Assembly (NCBI GenBank): GCA_030674185.1
Contig: CM060307.1
Coordinates: 64,095,653-64,159,652 of the forward strand
Source of the DNA: Monoplex corrugatus
Taxonomy: Eukaryota; Mollusca; Gastropoda; Littorinimorpha; Ranellidae
Length of the DNA stretch: 64,000 nt
Direction: 5' to 3'
Below are positions 44,369-55,509 of this stretch, piece by piece. Position 1 is the first letter of the stretch; every line of letters begins with the position of its first letter. A program made the translations under genes and the position numbers. The notes beneath the pieces were generated by a model that made no database searches, was not told the DNA's origin, and saw only the letters and a list, made by a program, of their open reading frames with translations.

Positions 44369-45480
44369 GAAGTGTTTTCAAGATTTTATCAGTTGTTTCT
44401 GTACGTATCTTTACCAAATCTGGAATAAATACATGTATGAGGACTGTTGAGAAACTTCTACGTTTGGAGGACAATTTGTTAAAGTCAAACGCTTACGAAC
44501 AAAACCAAAAAGTGTCTAAAAATCAACGCTTTTTGATGAAGGCGTGTAAATAACACTTCTGACGATATGTAAAATCTATTTTTACAGTTGTGGCGATTTA
44601 CCATTATCCTCGATGTGCATCACGTTTCATTTCAATTGAAGCTTCTTCAAGATTCCATTGACCTTGAAAGTGAAAACCTGGATTTTCTATAATAAGTTTT
44701 TGTCTAGAAAAAAAAGGGGAGATTGTTAAAACGGCTTGACAGTTTGTGTATATTGTTCTTTTCTTTCTAAAAAAGTAAAGTGTTTCAATCCGATAGAAAT
44801 GAGTCTCTGAATGTCTGTGTCTGTATCTGTTATCAAAGTGTAACGATATCACGCGCTGTGTCGTTCCGGTCGGTACGCGCATGCTCGAAGGAAGTCAGAA
44901 GTTCAGCTGTTGTGTTAATGGAGTTCAGTTAGTAAAGTTTGTTCGCATTGAAACGCTGCGTGTGGAGTGTTTTGGGGTACGGTTGTTTTCTAGCTTCAGG
45001 GCGCATCACACAAAGTGTGCCCGCAAAATGTTATTTTCTCTGCTATTTATGAACGGTTCTCTATCAAATTTATGTCAAAGAAGTGGGCCGTTACAGAATT
45101 GCAAAAGAAGTTCGGAAAAGAAGGATCCAAAATAAACGTCACGTGGTCTTAAAAAAGAATAAAACCCGAATTTTTGATATAGGCACTGTATTTTCATGTT
45201 TGTGAGAGCCAATCTGTTATCTCATATTTCTTTAGTTTTAGTTCGAGAAAGTTCTTTTAAGGTCACAATAACCGCACATGTGCAACACTTAATTCTCTAT
45301 AGATAAGCAACTCTTTAATTCAGTAGATATTTCTCAACTGTCTATTGCCTGATAAACTGATTCTTTGTTGCGCTATTCACTGTTCCCAACCAATTATTTC
45401 TGTCATGACGGAACTGGTCAATCTATTATTATTAAAAACCACCCGTATCATGACAATATTTAGACATACTTACAATTTGA
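44369..45480. other. Intergenic, no gene seen
   Basis: A plus-strand frame at 44881-45135 (84 codons) is open in a slightly CpG-richer segment but shows no domain I recognise. Confidence 0.5.
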
Positions 45481-45507
45481 AAAAAAAAAAAAAAAGAAAA
45501 AAAAAAG

Positions 45508-45558
<51 letters not shown>
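45481..45558. repeat. Poly-A plus (GT)n microsatellite
   Basis: A-rich run followed by (GT)n. Confidence 0.95.
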
Positions 45559-45561
<3 letters not shown>

Positions 45562-45569
45562 TATTGTTG

Positions 45570-45665
45570 ACGGGTTTAGGCAGTGAATTGGTCTTTGTGA
45601 CCCAAGTATGGGTCATAGCGCTGAAAATTTTCTAATGAAGCTGTTTCTTTTTATATAGAACGTTT
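45570..45665 (+). repeat. Dispersed repeat, copy 2 (pair with 19425-19520)
   Basis: TTTAGGCAGTGAATTGGTC, TATGGGTCATAGC, TAATGAAGCTG and TTTCTTTTTATATAGAA are in the same order as the copy at 19.4 kb. Confidence 0.65.
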
Positions 45666-45669
45666 GCCA

Positions 45670-46519
45670 TAATAGTATCATGAACTTAATTCCTGTAAAG
45701 TTGAGGATACGAATTTTGATACAAGTGCATGAACACTAAAGGTTTGTGAGAGTTTCATCAAAAGCTTATATCAGTATATGTTGCTGTTCGAAGTTGTTGA
45801 ATCATGCTTCTTTGCAGAAACATCAAAAATGTCTTGTTGCGATTTTTGTTGTAACTATAATACACTCATTTTCTTTTAATGAGAAAGCATATATTTTTCT
45901 TGCAAAACTGATTTTGTTAGGACTGTGTTGATGTTCCAGGCTGCATGGCTGATGATTTAAAATTTTCTTTTGGTGATTTCTGCTAGCAGTTGACGTTGTA
46001 CGTCAATTCGTTCAGAATACTTTCATTTGTTCTGTTATCGGTCCGTTTGAATCTAAGAAGCCGCCTGTAGAACCCTCACTCTGCTACTCCGATCTTATAT
46101 ATTTGTCTGCTTTTTTGCATGTTCATGCTGGCCAGATCAGACATTCAAGAAATTTGATTTTAAGGGCTGGTGGTATGCTTCTGTCTTTTCAAATGTTATT
46201 GAGTTGAATCGTTTCCTGTTTTGCCATTCTTACTCTTGTTTTGACGTCATATTCAAGGTCTGCTAAAATATTTTGTATATTGTCAGCGATACGTAAAAAG
46301 AGGAATATTAGTGACATTACCATATTTTGTCATTAGGTTCACATCAATCAAAGACATTCACTTTCTATTTGCCTTTTGTAAACTATATTTCAGACAATTG
46401 CCAACTTAAGCTTTAACCTAATTATCCCACCAAGCGCATAATTCACTAAAGTCTGGGTAGGAGCAGTCAGGGTAGAAAATCTCACAGTAATTCCGACCGA
46501 CCGGATTTCACTCCGCAAT
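45670..46519. other. Intergenic, no gene seen
   Basis: A/T-rich with no recognisable coding or repeat family. Confidence 0.5.
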
Positions 46520-46532
46520 ATCCCAGTGATTA
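46520..46532. repeat. Target-site duplication, left copy (13 bp)
   Basis: ATCCCAGTGATTA, identical to 49797-49809 on the other side of the RTE-like element. Confidence 0.9.
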
Positions 46533-46541
46533 CTTACTTAC

Positions 46542-48995
46542 TTACTTAGGCCTTGAGCCCCAGGAGGGGCATAGGCCATCCACAACCGCCCGCCATCGTC
46601 CACGATCCTGGGCTATTTGCTCAAGTTCTCGCCAGGAGTAGCCGGTCTGCTTGGCGTCCGCCTTCAGTTCTCTTCTCCAGGTGTTTTTTGGTCGGCCTCT
46701 CTTTCTCTTCCCTTGAGGGTTCCAGGTCAGGGCCTGGCGGGTGATGTTGGTTGATGGTTTCCTCAGGGTGTGCCCTATCCATCGCCATCTCCTTCTTCTG
46801 ATTTCTTCTTCCACTGGCACTTGGTTAGTTCTCTGCCAGAGGTCTGTGTTACTGATGGTAACTGGCCAGTGGATCTTCAGTATCTTGCGTAGGCACGAGT
46901 TTATGAATGTCTGGACTCTTCTAGTAGTGGTCTTAGTTGTTCTCCACGTTTCTGCTCCATACAAAAGAACTGATTTGATGTTTGAGTTGAACAGGCGGAT
47001 TTTAGTGCGGGGTGTGATCATGTGGGATCGCCAGATGTTCTTGAGGGCCAAGAAGGATGCTCTTGCCTTTCCGATGCGGGTCTTCACGTCTGCATCTGTT
47101 CCTCCCTGCTGATTGACTACACTCCCAAGGTAAGTGAAGGTCTCGACCTCCTCCAGGTTGTTGTCTCCCAACTTCACTGCCTCTGTGCTGGAAGCATTGA
47201 TTTTCAGAATTTTGGTCTTGTTGGGGTGGATGTGAAGGCCGACTTGGGACGCATGGGAGGCCAGGCTTGAAGTCTTGTTCTGCATCTGTTGCTGTTTGTG
47301 GGAGAGCAGAGCGAGGTCATCGGCAAAGTCCAAATCGTCCAACTGAGTCCATAGGGTCCACTGGATGCCATTCCTCTGTCCATCTGTTGTCCGTCTCATC
47401 ACCCAATCGATGGCGAGGAGGAACAGGAATGGTGACAGCAGGCATCCTTGACGTACGCCGGTCCTTACATCAAAGCGACGCGTCAGCTGGCCTCCGTGAA
47501 CGACCCGACATGCCATCCCTTCATATGACTCTTTGATGATTCGTGTCAGTTTGGCTGGGATTCCATAGTGTCGGAGGAGTTGCCACAGGGTGTCACGGTG
47601 CAGACTGTCAAAAGCCTTGAGGAAGTCTACAAAGTTGATGTACAATGAGGAGTTCCACTCCAGGGACTGCTCGACGATGATGCGTAGCGTGACAATCTGG
47701 TCTGTGCAGGATCTGTCCTGCCTGAAGCCTGCCTGGTGGTCTCGGAGCCTGACGTCCACTGCGTCCCTCATCCTCTCCAACAGAATCCTGTTGAACACTT
47801 TTCCTGGCACTGATAGGAGTGTGATGCCTCTGTAGTTCTCGCAGATGCTGAGGTCTCCCTTTTTGGGCAGTTTGATGATGTGTCCGTCTTTCCAATCTAT
47901 TGGTACTTTTTCCTGTTCCCAGATCTTCTCAAAAAGCGGTAGTAGAAGGTCGGCTGTTGTCTCTACGTCTGTCTTGAGAGCTTCTGCTGGAATTCCATCT
48001 GGGCCGGCTGCCTTGCCATTTTTCATCTTCTTGATGGCGCGGATGATTTCGTCTTTTGTTGGTGGGTCGCAGCATATCTCTATATCATTGTCTGCTTCTG
48101 CGATATTTGGAGGGTTTTGTGGAGCTGACCTATTGAGAAGTTCCTCAAAATGCTCCGCCCATCTCTCAAGCTGCTGATCTGTGTCTGTGATGGTCTGTCC
48201 TAGCTTGTCCTTGACTGGTCGTTCTGGTCTGTTGTACTTGCCTGCAAGCTTCTTGGTGGTTATATACAGCTCCCTCATGTTCCCGTGGTACGCTGCTAGT
48301 TCTGCTTCTTCAGCCAGGCTGTCTATGTAGTCTCTCTTGTCTTTCTTCACACTCTTCTTCACTTCCCTGTGAGCTTGTGCGTATTCTGCTTGGGCTGTCG
48401 CTTTAACTAATCTTGTACGGCTCGAGTTAACTGCTTCTTTCTTGAGTCTTCTTGCTTGGATCTTCTGGAGGGTGTCTGCTGAGATCCAGTCTTTGTGTTG
48501 GTTGTTCTTTGGCCCAAGCACTTCCTGGCATGTTTCTGTGATGGCATCTTTTGTTCTCTTCCAAAGGTCATTGGCATCGGTGTCTTCGTTGATAAGCTCC
48601 TGCAGCACTTGGAATCTGTTCTTGAGGTTGAAGGTGAAGGTTTCTTGAGTTGTCCTATCTTTCAATAGCTTCACATTGTACTTCGCCCTGCCTGCTGCCT
48701 GCCTGTCAGTTCTCTTCAACTTCAGCTTGAGTCTCGCAGTCAGGAGGTGGTGGTCTGATGCTGCGTCTGCTCCCCTTCTCACTCGTACATCTTGAAGAGA
48801 CCGTCTAAACTTCTTGGTGATACAGAAGTGGTCGATCTGGTTTTCGGTAATATGGTCAGGCGATACCCAGGTGGCCTTGTGTATCCTCTTGTGGGCGAAG
48901 ATGCTGCCTCCGATGACAAAGTTGTTCAGTCCGCAGAGGTCAGCGAATTTCTCCCCATTCTCATTCATCTCTCCGAGGGCATGTTGTCCCATCAC
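46542..48995 (-). CDS. RTE-like polyprotein, C-terminal part of endonuclease plus reverse transcriptase
   Basis: 817 codons are open. Residues about 1-90 are the end of the endonuclease, with [12 protein letters not shown] (52-63) and [14 protein letters not shown] (79-92, catalytic His). The RT spans about 310-600: [73 protein letters not shown] (D457), [19 protein letters not shown] and [10 protein letters not shown] (557-566, catalytic F-A-D-D). The thumb and C-terminal region carry [31 protein letters not shown] and [12 protein letters not shown]. It performs target-primed reverse transcription at a nick made by the endonuclease. All catalytic residues are present. The first methionines shown are internal; the true start lies in the upstream frame at 49735. 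Confidence 0.95.
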   Translation of the reverse strand: MMGQHALGEMNENGEKFADLCGLNNFVIGGSIFAHKRIHKATWVSPDHITENQIDHFCITKKFRRSLQDVRVRRGADAASDHHLLTARLKLKLKRTDRQAAGRAKYNVKLLKDRTTQETFTFNLKNRFQVLQELINEDTDANDLWKRTKDAITETCQEVLGPKNNQHKDWISADTLQKIQARRLKKEAVNSSRTRLVKATAQAEYAQAHREVKKSVKKDKRDYIDSLAEEAELAAYHGNMRELYITTKKLAGKYNRPERPVKDKLGQTITDTDQQLERWAEHFEELLNRSAPQNPPNIAEADNDIEICCDPPTKDEIIRAIKKMKNGKAAGPDGIPAEALKTDVETTADLLLPLFEKIWEQEKVPIDWKDGHIIKLPKKGDLSICENYRGITLLSVPGKVFNRILLERMRDAVDVRLRDHQAGFRQDRSCTDQIVTLRIIVEQSLEWNSSLYINFVDFLKAFDSLHRDTLWQLLRHYGIPAKLTRIIKESYEGMACRVVHGGQLTRRFDVRTGVRQGCLLSPFLFLLAIDWVMRRTTDGQRNGIQWTLWTQLDDLDFADDLALLSHKQQQMQNKTSSLASHASQVGLHIHPNKTKILKINASSTEAVKLGDNNLEEVETFTYLGSVVNQQGGTDADVKTRIGKARASFLALKNIWRSHMITPRTKIRLFNSNIKSVLLYGAETWRTTKTTTRRVQTFINSCLRKILKIHWPVTISNTDLWQRTNQVPVEEEIRRRRWRWIGHTLRKPSTNITRQALTWNPQGKRKRGRPKNTWRRELKADAKQTGYSWRELEQIAQDRGRWRAVVDGLCPSWGSRPK

Positions 48996-49735
48996 TTCCT
49001 CGTAGCCTCTGTTGTCTGATCCCAGTTTCGCATTAAAATCCCCATGAGGATGTTGATGCCTTTGTCCTTTAGCTTGTCTAGGACTGCCTGTAATCTGCTG
49101 TAGAACTGGTCTTTGGATTCTTCATCATATTCATTGGTGGGTGCGTAGCATTGGATTATGTTCATCTTAATGTTCTTCTTCTTGGTCGTGAAGGTTGCTG
49201 TTATTATCCTTGGACCATGTGCTTCCCATCCAGTAAGAGCTTTCTGTGCTGTACTTGAAAGCATGATTGCTACTCCTTCAGTGTGTGCAGCATTTTCCTC
49301 TTCATGTCCTGAGTACAGCAAGAGTTCCCCTGTAGTCAGTCTTGATTGTCCGGCTTGCAGCCATCTCGTCTCACTCAGTCCGAGCAGGGTGATGTTATAT
49401 CGGCGCATCTCTGCTGACACTTGTGCTGCCTTCCCTGCCTCGTACATGGTCCTGATGTTCCATGTACCGATGGTGGTGGTCGTTCTGGTCGACAGAAGGG
49501 TTGTCTGCACTGAAGCTTCCTTTCGGCTTTGGCCCCAGCACGTCATACTTCCTGCAGGAGCAGGTCCTTCCTCTCCCAGAACTGGAGTTTCTTGGGTAGT
49601 TGTGGATGCTTCTGTAGCGAGTTTGGGTTTTTCCGGGGTGAGGGTGCTGGCCTCACGCCCAACCCCCAACCTGGAGGGCCAGCCCCCAACCTGGAGGACC
49701 AGGCTTTTTTCTGTTGGGGTTTGCTTCCCCCACAT
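48992..49735 (-). CDS. RTE-like polyprotein, N-terminal endonuclease part (frameshifted from RT)
   Basis: A low-complexity leader of about 85 residues precedes the endonuclease/exonuclease/phosphatase fold: [31 protein letters not shown] (catalytic Glu), [20 protein letters not shown] and GINILMG. The frame is lost there. The expected D-F-N triad is read only in the +1 frame, which continues into the 817-codon frame. The cause is a run of four G (minus strand; CCCC at about 49041-49044 of the plus strand) where five would restore the family motif. A single-base deletion, real or a sequencing error in a homopolymer, therefore separates this copy from an intact gene. Confidence 0.9.
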   Translation of the reverse strand: MWGKQTPTEKSLVLQVGGWPSRLGVGREASTLTPEKPKLATEASTTTQETPVLGEEGPAPAGSMTCWGQSRKEASVQTTLLSTRTTTTIGTWNIRTMYEAGKAAQVSAEMRRYNITLLGLSETRWLQAGQSRLTTGELLLYSGHEEENAAHTEGVAIMLSSTAQKALTGWEAHGPRIITATFTTKKKNIKMNIIQCYAPTNEYDEESKDQFYSRLQAVLDKLKDKGINILMGILMRNWDQTTEATRK

Positions 49736-49796
49736 GCAACAGGTAGTACCAGTTTAGCATGGTTGACTGGTAGCAGGTATCCCTGACCTGACTCCA

Positions 49797-49809
49797 ATCC
49801 CAGTGATTA
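49797..49809. repeat. Target-site duplication, right copy (13 bp)
   Basis: Identical to 46520-46532. Confidence 0.9.
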
Positions 49810-50036
49810 GTCAGCGTTAACTAATTCGCCACAAACACTAGAGCATAGATGTAGGCTATGACACGGAAATCACGGCAGAAACCACAACTGAGGTAACACT
49901 TGAGCGCAGGTCATATAGTAGTCCTAAATTTGTACGATTTCCAATGAGAGGATGCTAGTGATTGATTATGAGTTACGAGAATTATGATAAGAACCGGGTC
50001 TTTTCGTTATGAATTACCTTGTTAATGGGGGGCAGC

Positions 50037-50220
50037 CCGCAATGCCACGGGGCCGCAATGCCACAGGGCCGCAATGCCACGGGGCCGCAATGCCACTGAC
50101 CTGCTAATACCACACAAAGGGCCGCAATGCCACGGGGCCGCAATGCCACATGCCTGCTACATGACGCACGTGGCCGAAATGCCACGGGGCCACAATGGCA
50201 CGGGGCCGCAATGCCACGGG
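50037..50220 (+). repeat. MULE left end: nine 16-bp units
   Basis: Clusters of 4, 2 and 3 units of CCGCAATGCCACGGGG (rotated), separated by about 20-bp spacers that themselves look alike (TGACCTGCTAATACCACAC and TGCCTGCTACATGACGCACG). Likely transposase binding sites (inference). Confidence 0.93.
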
Positions 50221-50346
50221 CCTTCTATATCACAAGCTCAGGTTAAAACAATGTGTTTATAATGTGTCTTATGTGTGTTTGACAAGTGTATGTGTGTTTG
50301 ACAAGTGTATGTGTGTTTGACAAGTGTAAATCTCTCTGTCTCTCGC

Positions 50347-50377
<31 letters not shown>

Positions 50378-50567
50378 GTCTCTGTCTCTCTCTCTCTCAC
50401 GGGGTCAACCCAAATTTGCAGCGACATTGTTGTTTAGAGTAGTCTACAGATCTAGATTTAAAGTAAGACAAAGAGCCCCAAAACTGTTACGGGGGTTGCG
50501 GGCCTTAAGTTCTGCGCACTCTTTCTGCCTGTAAGATTGCTAAACCTATAGGGCTACTTGCAAAGTC

Positions 50568-51735
50568 ATGGAGTGCCACATCATTCCCGGTGATCGAGGA
50601 GGCAAGGTTCTGCTAGTGGATGGATACAAGTACCACAAGCAAGTCGCTAGAAACCAAACAATAACTTGGCAATGCGCGAGGCGCAGGATTTGCCAAGTTA
50701 GGATCAAAACGAACACGTTTGACCTGCAAGCAGCCGACCCAGACATTCGCCTCCAACATCATCGGATCCCGCAGCATGACCATGGGCCTGATGACGATGC
50801 TGTGCGGCGCAGTGAGATCAGGCGCCGATTGGCTGATGCTGCCAAAGAAGACCCAACCAGGCAACTCAAGCGCGTATTCGACGACGAAATGCGCGTTGGC
50901 GGTCAAGGAGGGGGTGACAGAGAGGGGACAACCTTTGACTCGGTGCGATCAACCATGAGACGTGCCAGGGCCACGGAAATGCCGCCAATTCCGAGGACCG
51001 TCCGTGACATCAACATCAACGGTGCTTGGGGGGAGACTTGGGAACAGCAGCAGTTCCTACTGGATATGGACGCAGATTGGGAAATAGCTGTGTTTGCAAC
51101 GGACGAGAACATTGAAACACTCCAAAGGTGCCAATTGCTCTTCATGGACGCCACTTTTCGGTGTTGTCCCAGACCGTACAAACAAATGTTCACTATTCTG
51201 GGACAGTTCCAGGGTCACGTTGTGCCCCTTGTGTACGCCCTGATGACTCGGAGGGGCATAGGGCAATACCGCCAAGTCTTCCAATGCGTCAAAACAGCTG
51301 TTCGGGAAAGAACGCACCACCACTGGCGCCCTGCGCAGATTGTGTGCGATTTTGAGCGGGCGCTTTGGACAAGCATCGAGACAGAGCTGCCCCGCGCACG
51401 TCTGCAAGGGTGCTACTTCCATTTCACACAAAGTCTGTTCAGGAAGGTCCAAGAACTAGGACTGGCAGTTGGTTATCGGAGGAACAACAGACTGCAAAGG
51501 TTCATTCGCAAGGTTCTTGCCATTGGTTACATTCCGACTCCAGTGATGATGATGACCTTCAACCGCCTGCTCAACCATGCCAGGACCAGAAGACTTCTCA
51601 GGCGCTACCCTGCCCTCAGCGACTTCATCACCTACTTCAGACGCACTTACCTTGGCCCGCAAGCTCTCTTTCCGCCAGCGTCCTGGTCAGTCACGGACAG
51701 AGACATGAATCAACGGACCAACAACAGTGCTGAGT
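50568..51735 (+). CDS. MULE transposase, exon 1: FLYWCH domain and DDE catalytic core
   Basis: 389 codons from the ATG at 50568 to a splice donor (GAGT/GTAAGT). Residues about 8-72 form a FLYWCH zinc finger: a Y-x-Y-H start, W34 and C36 in ITWQCARRRICQVRIKT, and the terminal HHRIPQHDH. The FLYWCH domain binds DNA. The MULE core follows: LLFMDATFRCCPRPYKQMF with D194, QFQGHVVPLVYALMTRR, IVCDFERALWTSIETEL with D261, QGCYFHFTQSLFRKVQELGL, and NNSAE with E389 as the third acidic residue. The DDE triad is complete, so the core looks active. An alternative unspliced read-through ends three codons later (C-K-stop). Splicing is supported because the next exon restores the conserved N-N-S-A-E-S-F-H. 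Confidence 0.93.
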
Positions 51736-51971
51736 GTAAGTAAAACATTTGCTTATGTCAAGTAACCGTTAGAATATATACATTTTGTTTGTGTGTTTTG
51801 AAAACAACCAAAATATTGCTCTCAGTTGATGTTACATGTAGGACTATTTTTTGTACTGTAATCACATTTGTATTTTGTTTCTGAATTACATGTATTCTTT
51901 GAATTGTTTATTAGACTACTTTGTTTATTTAGTTTCATTTATAACCCCCCCTCCCCCTTTTTATGTTTGTT

Positions 51972-52305
51972 TACCGGCCCCGGTTAGCCAAGTGGTAAGG
52001 CGTCCACTTCGGGATCGGAAGATCGTGGGTTCGAATCCTGGTAGGCTCGTTCCCCAGTCGGGTCAAACCAAAGACTTTAAAATGGGCATTTTAGCAGCTG
52101 TCCTGCCTGGCGCCTTGGCATTATAGGAAACAGTGCTAAGACTGGTCGGCCCGGTGTCAATATAATGTGACTGGGTGGGATTTAAGCCTGTGTTGCGACT
52201 TCTATCCCAGTGTGGCAGCACATTAACTTGTCAAGCAGCACCACCCTGAGATGACCCATAGTGGTTGACTGGGTGTAAAGCACCAAAATTACAAAATTAT
52301 GTTTG
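51972..52305 (+). mobile_element. tRNA-derived SINE within MULE intron 1
   Basis: The head reads CCCGGTTAGCCAAGTGGTAA (A box) and GATCGTGGGTTCGAATCCTG (B box). The body ends near CATAGTGGTTGACTGGGTGT and AAAGCACC. The A and B boxes are near-perfect, but the 3' part does not fold as a tRNA, so this is a SINE rather than a tRNA gene. It is inserted in the intron between the two catalytic exons. Confidence 0.82.
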
Positions 52306-52362
52306 TTTGATGGATAGTTTTGTTTATTTATAGCTGTCCTGTCTTCTTTCCCTTTTCACCAG

Positions 52363-52562
52363 CATTCCACAAAGCCTTTGGAGGTGCTGTACGTGTCCGG
52401 AGGCCAAACTTATGGATGTTTATTCGCGTGCTGAAAGACCGTCAGTCTGTCACCGAGAACACCTTTGAGGCTGCCAGGAGGGGTCAACCGGCACCCAGGC
52501 GCCGCCGTAAGGGCGAGTCCTCGAGGCACGGCTGACAACGCTGAAGGAGGAGTACAACGCTG
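52363..52562 (+). CDS. MULE transposase, exon 2 (one frameshift)
   Basis: The acceptor TTTTCACCAG joins exon 1 in phase to give N-N-S-A-E-S-F-H-K-A-F, then GGAVRVRRPNLWMFIRVLKD. This is the family's post-catalytic helix, where F-H follows the catalytic Glu. Near 52520 the frame stops (SSRHG then TGA). The expected continuation RLTTLKEEYNAG lies in another frame and reaches a GTAAG donor at 52563. A one-base deletion around 52515-52530 is therefore inferred. This is the only visible lesion in the gene. Confidence 0.85.
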
Positions 52563-52898
52563 GTAAGACCATTATAAATTCACCCGAACTTCTGCCCAGA
52601 CAAGCATGTCATAACGTGCTTTTTGCCTTTCGAGCGACATTTTCACCGGGCTATTCCAACTACCTCCCCCCTCCCCCGCTTCCATCGCTCCCAAAATGCT
52701 ATTACAGTTCTGTACATGATTTGTTAAACGAAATCAAGTGTTCGTAGACATGTAAAGGTAATAATTGTTGTAAACCATAAATGCGCTATCCCGGTGCTTC
52801 AAGTTTCCTCACATGCCAGTATATAACTAGAATGACTGAAGAAAAAAAGTGTTTCATTTTTATTGTGTCATGTGCCTATGGCCAAAACACTTCCATTC

Positions 52899-52907
52899 AT
52901 TCATTCA

Positions 52908-52980
<73 letters not shown>
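52899..52980. repeat. (CATT)n-(CT)n-(CA)n microsatellite in MULE intron 2
   Basis: Compound repeat ending about 18 bp before the acceptor of exon 3. Confidence 0.93.
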
Positions 52981-52982
<2 letters not shown>

Positions 52983-52999
52983 CTTGTGTATATGTGCAG

Positions 53000-53055
53000 G
53001 AGGTCGCACACGGGACGAGTACTGGGAGGCAGTCAGCTACCTCGTCCACCGCTGA
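53000..53055 (+). CDS. MULE transposase, exon 3 (C-terminus)
   Basis: After TATATGTGCAG it reads GGRTRDEYWEAVSYLVHR and stops. In the frame of the RLTTLKEEYNAG part of exon 2, the join gives A-G-G-R-T-R-D, a plausible C-terminal tail. Short, so support comes mainly from the matched splice sites and phase. The remainder of the element (53056-53650) is non-coding. Confidence 0.75.
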
Positions 53056-53654
53056 GATTGCATCGTGGTCCTCTGCTGTTCACCTGACCTGGACACCTTT
53101 TCTGTTATTTACCGAGAGAGAGAAAGAGAGACAGAGTTTATACATATCTGGATGCAACTTGCATACATGAATAATCTTTTTAGTTAGTTGTACATTGTTA
53201 ATTATTGCTTTAAAGGAAAACAGCGCCATTATTAAATTTTATTTCATTATTATTGTTTTAGTAAATAGCCAATTACACAGTTACAATTTATTTTACCGTA
53301 GAGACCCTGCTGAACCACACGTTCACGTTTGTCCAAATGTAGGTTGTACCCAATACTTGACCGAACAATCAGACCGAGCAATCAGCCCGGAATGGATGTG
53401 TTCCGAGAGAAACAAGGCGAGTCCGGCGAGGAAAAAAAATCTGTCAGGAAAGAACTGCAAGCGTAACTACCCCACAGCAAACTAGAGACTTCCTATAGTT
53501 TGAAGAACAAGAGGGGCCTTTAATTTCAGTCCGCAGCGCCCCACTACAGAAGGAATTTTCTATGGCTTTAGAAGAGAAAGAGCAATGTTGTTTAGATATA
53601 GATCAAGAAACACTGAGACCCAGAGCCGTAGCTCTGATGTAGCATATAGGATCT

Positions 53655-53748
53655 GTGGCATTGCGGCCCCGTGGCATTATGGCCCCGTGGCATTGCGGCC
53701 CCGTGGCATTGCGGCCCCGTGGCATTGCGGCCCCATGGCATTGCGGCC
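53655..53748 (-). repeat. MULE right end: six 16-bp units, inverted
   Basis: GTGGCATTGCGGCCCC repeated six times without spacers; one unit has ATTATGG for ATTGCGG. Confidence 0.93.
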
Positions 53749-53889
53749 TGTACCCTTTTAATGTACTTGACGGAAATAGTTTTTGAATTCAGTTGATTTT
53801 CCTATGTAATCAAAGTACAAAGTAAAGGTTATGACTACTGACTTCCGTTTTTGTTTTGAAACTGCATGACAGTTTATTCTATCATAGTC

Positions 53890-54000
53890 TATGCTTTCAA
53901 TCTTTGGACTGAAGGAATTTCGAACCTATAACTTTCAGTCGTCAGTCCACTGCGCAAATCTTCTCGCCATGGCAACTGGTTAGCGTTTCCTTGTTTTCAC
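53890..54000 (-). mobile_element. tRNA-like SINE head, degraded
   Basis: On the minus strand, CTAACCAGTTGCCATGGCGA (A-box region) is followed by TATAGGTTCGAAATTCC (B-box-like). No clear body. Confidence 0.55.
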
Positions 54001-55420
54001 TAATGTTGGCTGTTCTTGTTTAAAACAACAACAGCAGCAAAAACAACAACGACTGGTAAACTGTTTTGTTAGTTACATTATCTTGATATCTTGTAACTAA
54101 TGCATGAGATATTTTGGAAACCTAGATCTGTCGGTTTAAGCAAGACCATGTATGCTCCCCACGAATTTTAGCCAATGGGAAAAGTCCAATATGCATTGCG
54201 CGATTGGGCGGAAACAATTAAACAGTGTTTTGATCTTCTCTCACACTGACTCGATAAATTCATGAGACCTGACAAAAAGTGTTTTTTGTATTAATCATTC
54301 CCGACGCATCTGGAAGAACCCAGTCTCTTCAGCATTGCATACCCAATAGTATGTGAGTATAATATATTGATATACATAATTCCTTTAGTATGTTAGGCTA
54401 TCATACTGTTACTGTACTGATCTCGGATCTAGATCTAGCTAGAACCAGATCTTTTTCAAAATGTTTCACAAGGCAACAAGCTGTTAGTATTAGACTTAGA
54501 CTTAAGAGTAGATTTATTGAATTCTTATGTTTTGAATTTTACTTCCTGTCGTTTATTCTGTTTAAGTGTATGCACCTGGTTGTGACACTAACAGTTTTTT
54601 TTTACAGTTTGGCTCATTTTGGAAAACAATTTTCTTTTGCACTTGCAGGTGACAGCGTTCTTTAGATTTATCGTGGCAGAACGTGTTGCCGTACTAGATC
54701 TAGGCTACTAGGCAGTAGACCTCAATCTTGCACATGCCGTGACATGGGAACACAGGAAAGCTGATATATCTGTTCTAATGAAGAATCATGTTCTACTAAT
54801 GTATATTCTGTTCATTAAGGTGCATGTGTGTAGCAATTATTGTGGCAGCGTATCTTTAAACTTAAAGAAGTGCCTGCTCGAGATTGATCAGTTAGGCCTA
54901 GGCCTATACTCTACTGGTTACTTCCAAAACGGACCCTCTCAGTCTCATTCAAGCTGAAGAAAATGCTTTTTACATCTTGTACATTTTTCTGTCTAAATTT
55001 CCAGCTGTCTGTGTGTAAATTCCTGATCTGTTTATCTGTCCGTAGGAAAAAAGTCTTTGAACTGAGTTTAATCGAATGTGAGAGACATAGTTTGAATGGA
55101 TCTAGATAACTCGGTCCAGATCTAATTTTTTGTTCTCCGCTAGTTTCATTGTCACAACTCTCATGCCCAGGTCTTTGGCTCTGTAGGCTAAAACAGTAAA
55201 AGGCCTATGCATCAGAAGCATTCCGTTGTAGTCTCTGCAAGGGCCTGCTGATACTGATATGTCCCAGGACCAGAGTGTCCCTTTTAAAGACGTGGGAATG
55301 AATAATTATGCAGAAAAACAGGACGATATCATGCGCATGTTGGATAGGAAATCGTTCTGGTAATGCGAGATACAGAAATGGAATGGAAATTTTATTTAAT
55401 GTCTGTTCACAATAGTGATT
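54001..55420. other. Intergenic, no gene seen
   Basis: Two CCAAT-type motifs in opposite orientation occur close together (GCCAATGGGA at 54172 and GATTGGGCGG at 54202), but no TATA box or first exon could be attached. TAGATCTAG-type palindromes recur at 54425-54445 and 54695-54706. No coding domain recognised. Confidence 0.45.
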
Positions 55421-55429
55421 TTAGACACA

Positions 55430-55433
55430 CATA

Positions 55434-55507
<74 letters not shown>
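55430..55507. repeat. (CA)n microsatellite
   Basis: About 76 bp of pure CA at the 3' side of the following LINE. Confidence 0.95.

Positions 55508-55509
<2 letters not shown>

Larger units (their letters stand above)
46533..49796 (-). mobile_element. RTE-like non-LTR retrotransposon, full length, 3.26 kb
   Basis: Flanked by a perfect 13-bp duplication. On the minus strand the 5' end reads TGGAGTCAGGTCAGGGATAC and the 3' end is a (TAAG)n tail, as usual for RTE elements, which have short microsatellite tails instead of poly-A. It encodes one polyprotein (endonuclease then RT) interrupted by a single frameshift. Size, layout and lack of RNase H fit the RTE clade. Confidence 0.93.
50028..53753 (+). 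mobile_element. Mutator-like element (MULE) with iterated terminal inverted repeats
   Basis: Both ends consist of a 16-bp unit GGGGCCGCAATGCCAC: nine units at 50037-50220 in three clusters, and six units at 53655-53748 in the opposite orientation. Just outside are CTTGTTAATG (50018-50027) and CCTTTTAATG (53754-53763), 8 of 10 matching, compatible with the 9-10 bp duplication of MULEs. The interior encodes a three-exon FLYWCH-MULE transposase on the plus strand. A CT-rich microsatellite (50335-50400) precedes the gene. Confidence 0.9.

Noticed and set aside
44881..45135. 84-codon plus-strand gene
   Set aside because: No domain or coding bias; probably a chance open frame in a slightly GC-richer stretch.
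46542..49735. Host gene of the craniofacial-development-protein-2 type or another cellular endonuclease
   Set aside because: Such names in databases come from RTE elements; target-site duplication, tail and RT domain show it is a retrotransposon.
51972..52050. tRNA gene
   Set aside because: A and B boxes are good, but the acceptor and 3' half do not form a cloverleaf and the sequence continues into a SINE body.
54165..54215. Divergent CCAAT-box promoter
   Set aside because: Two CCAAT motifs without TATA, initiator or an attachable first exon; could be chance.
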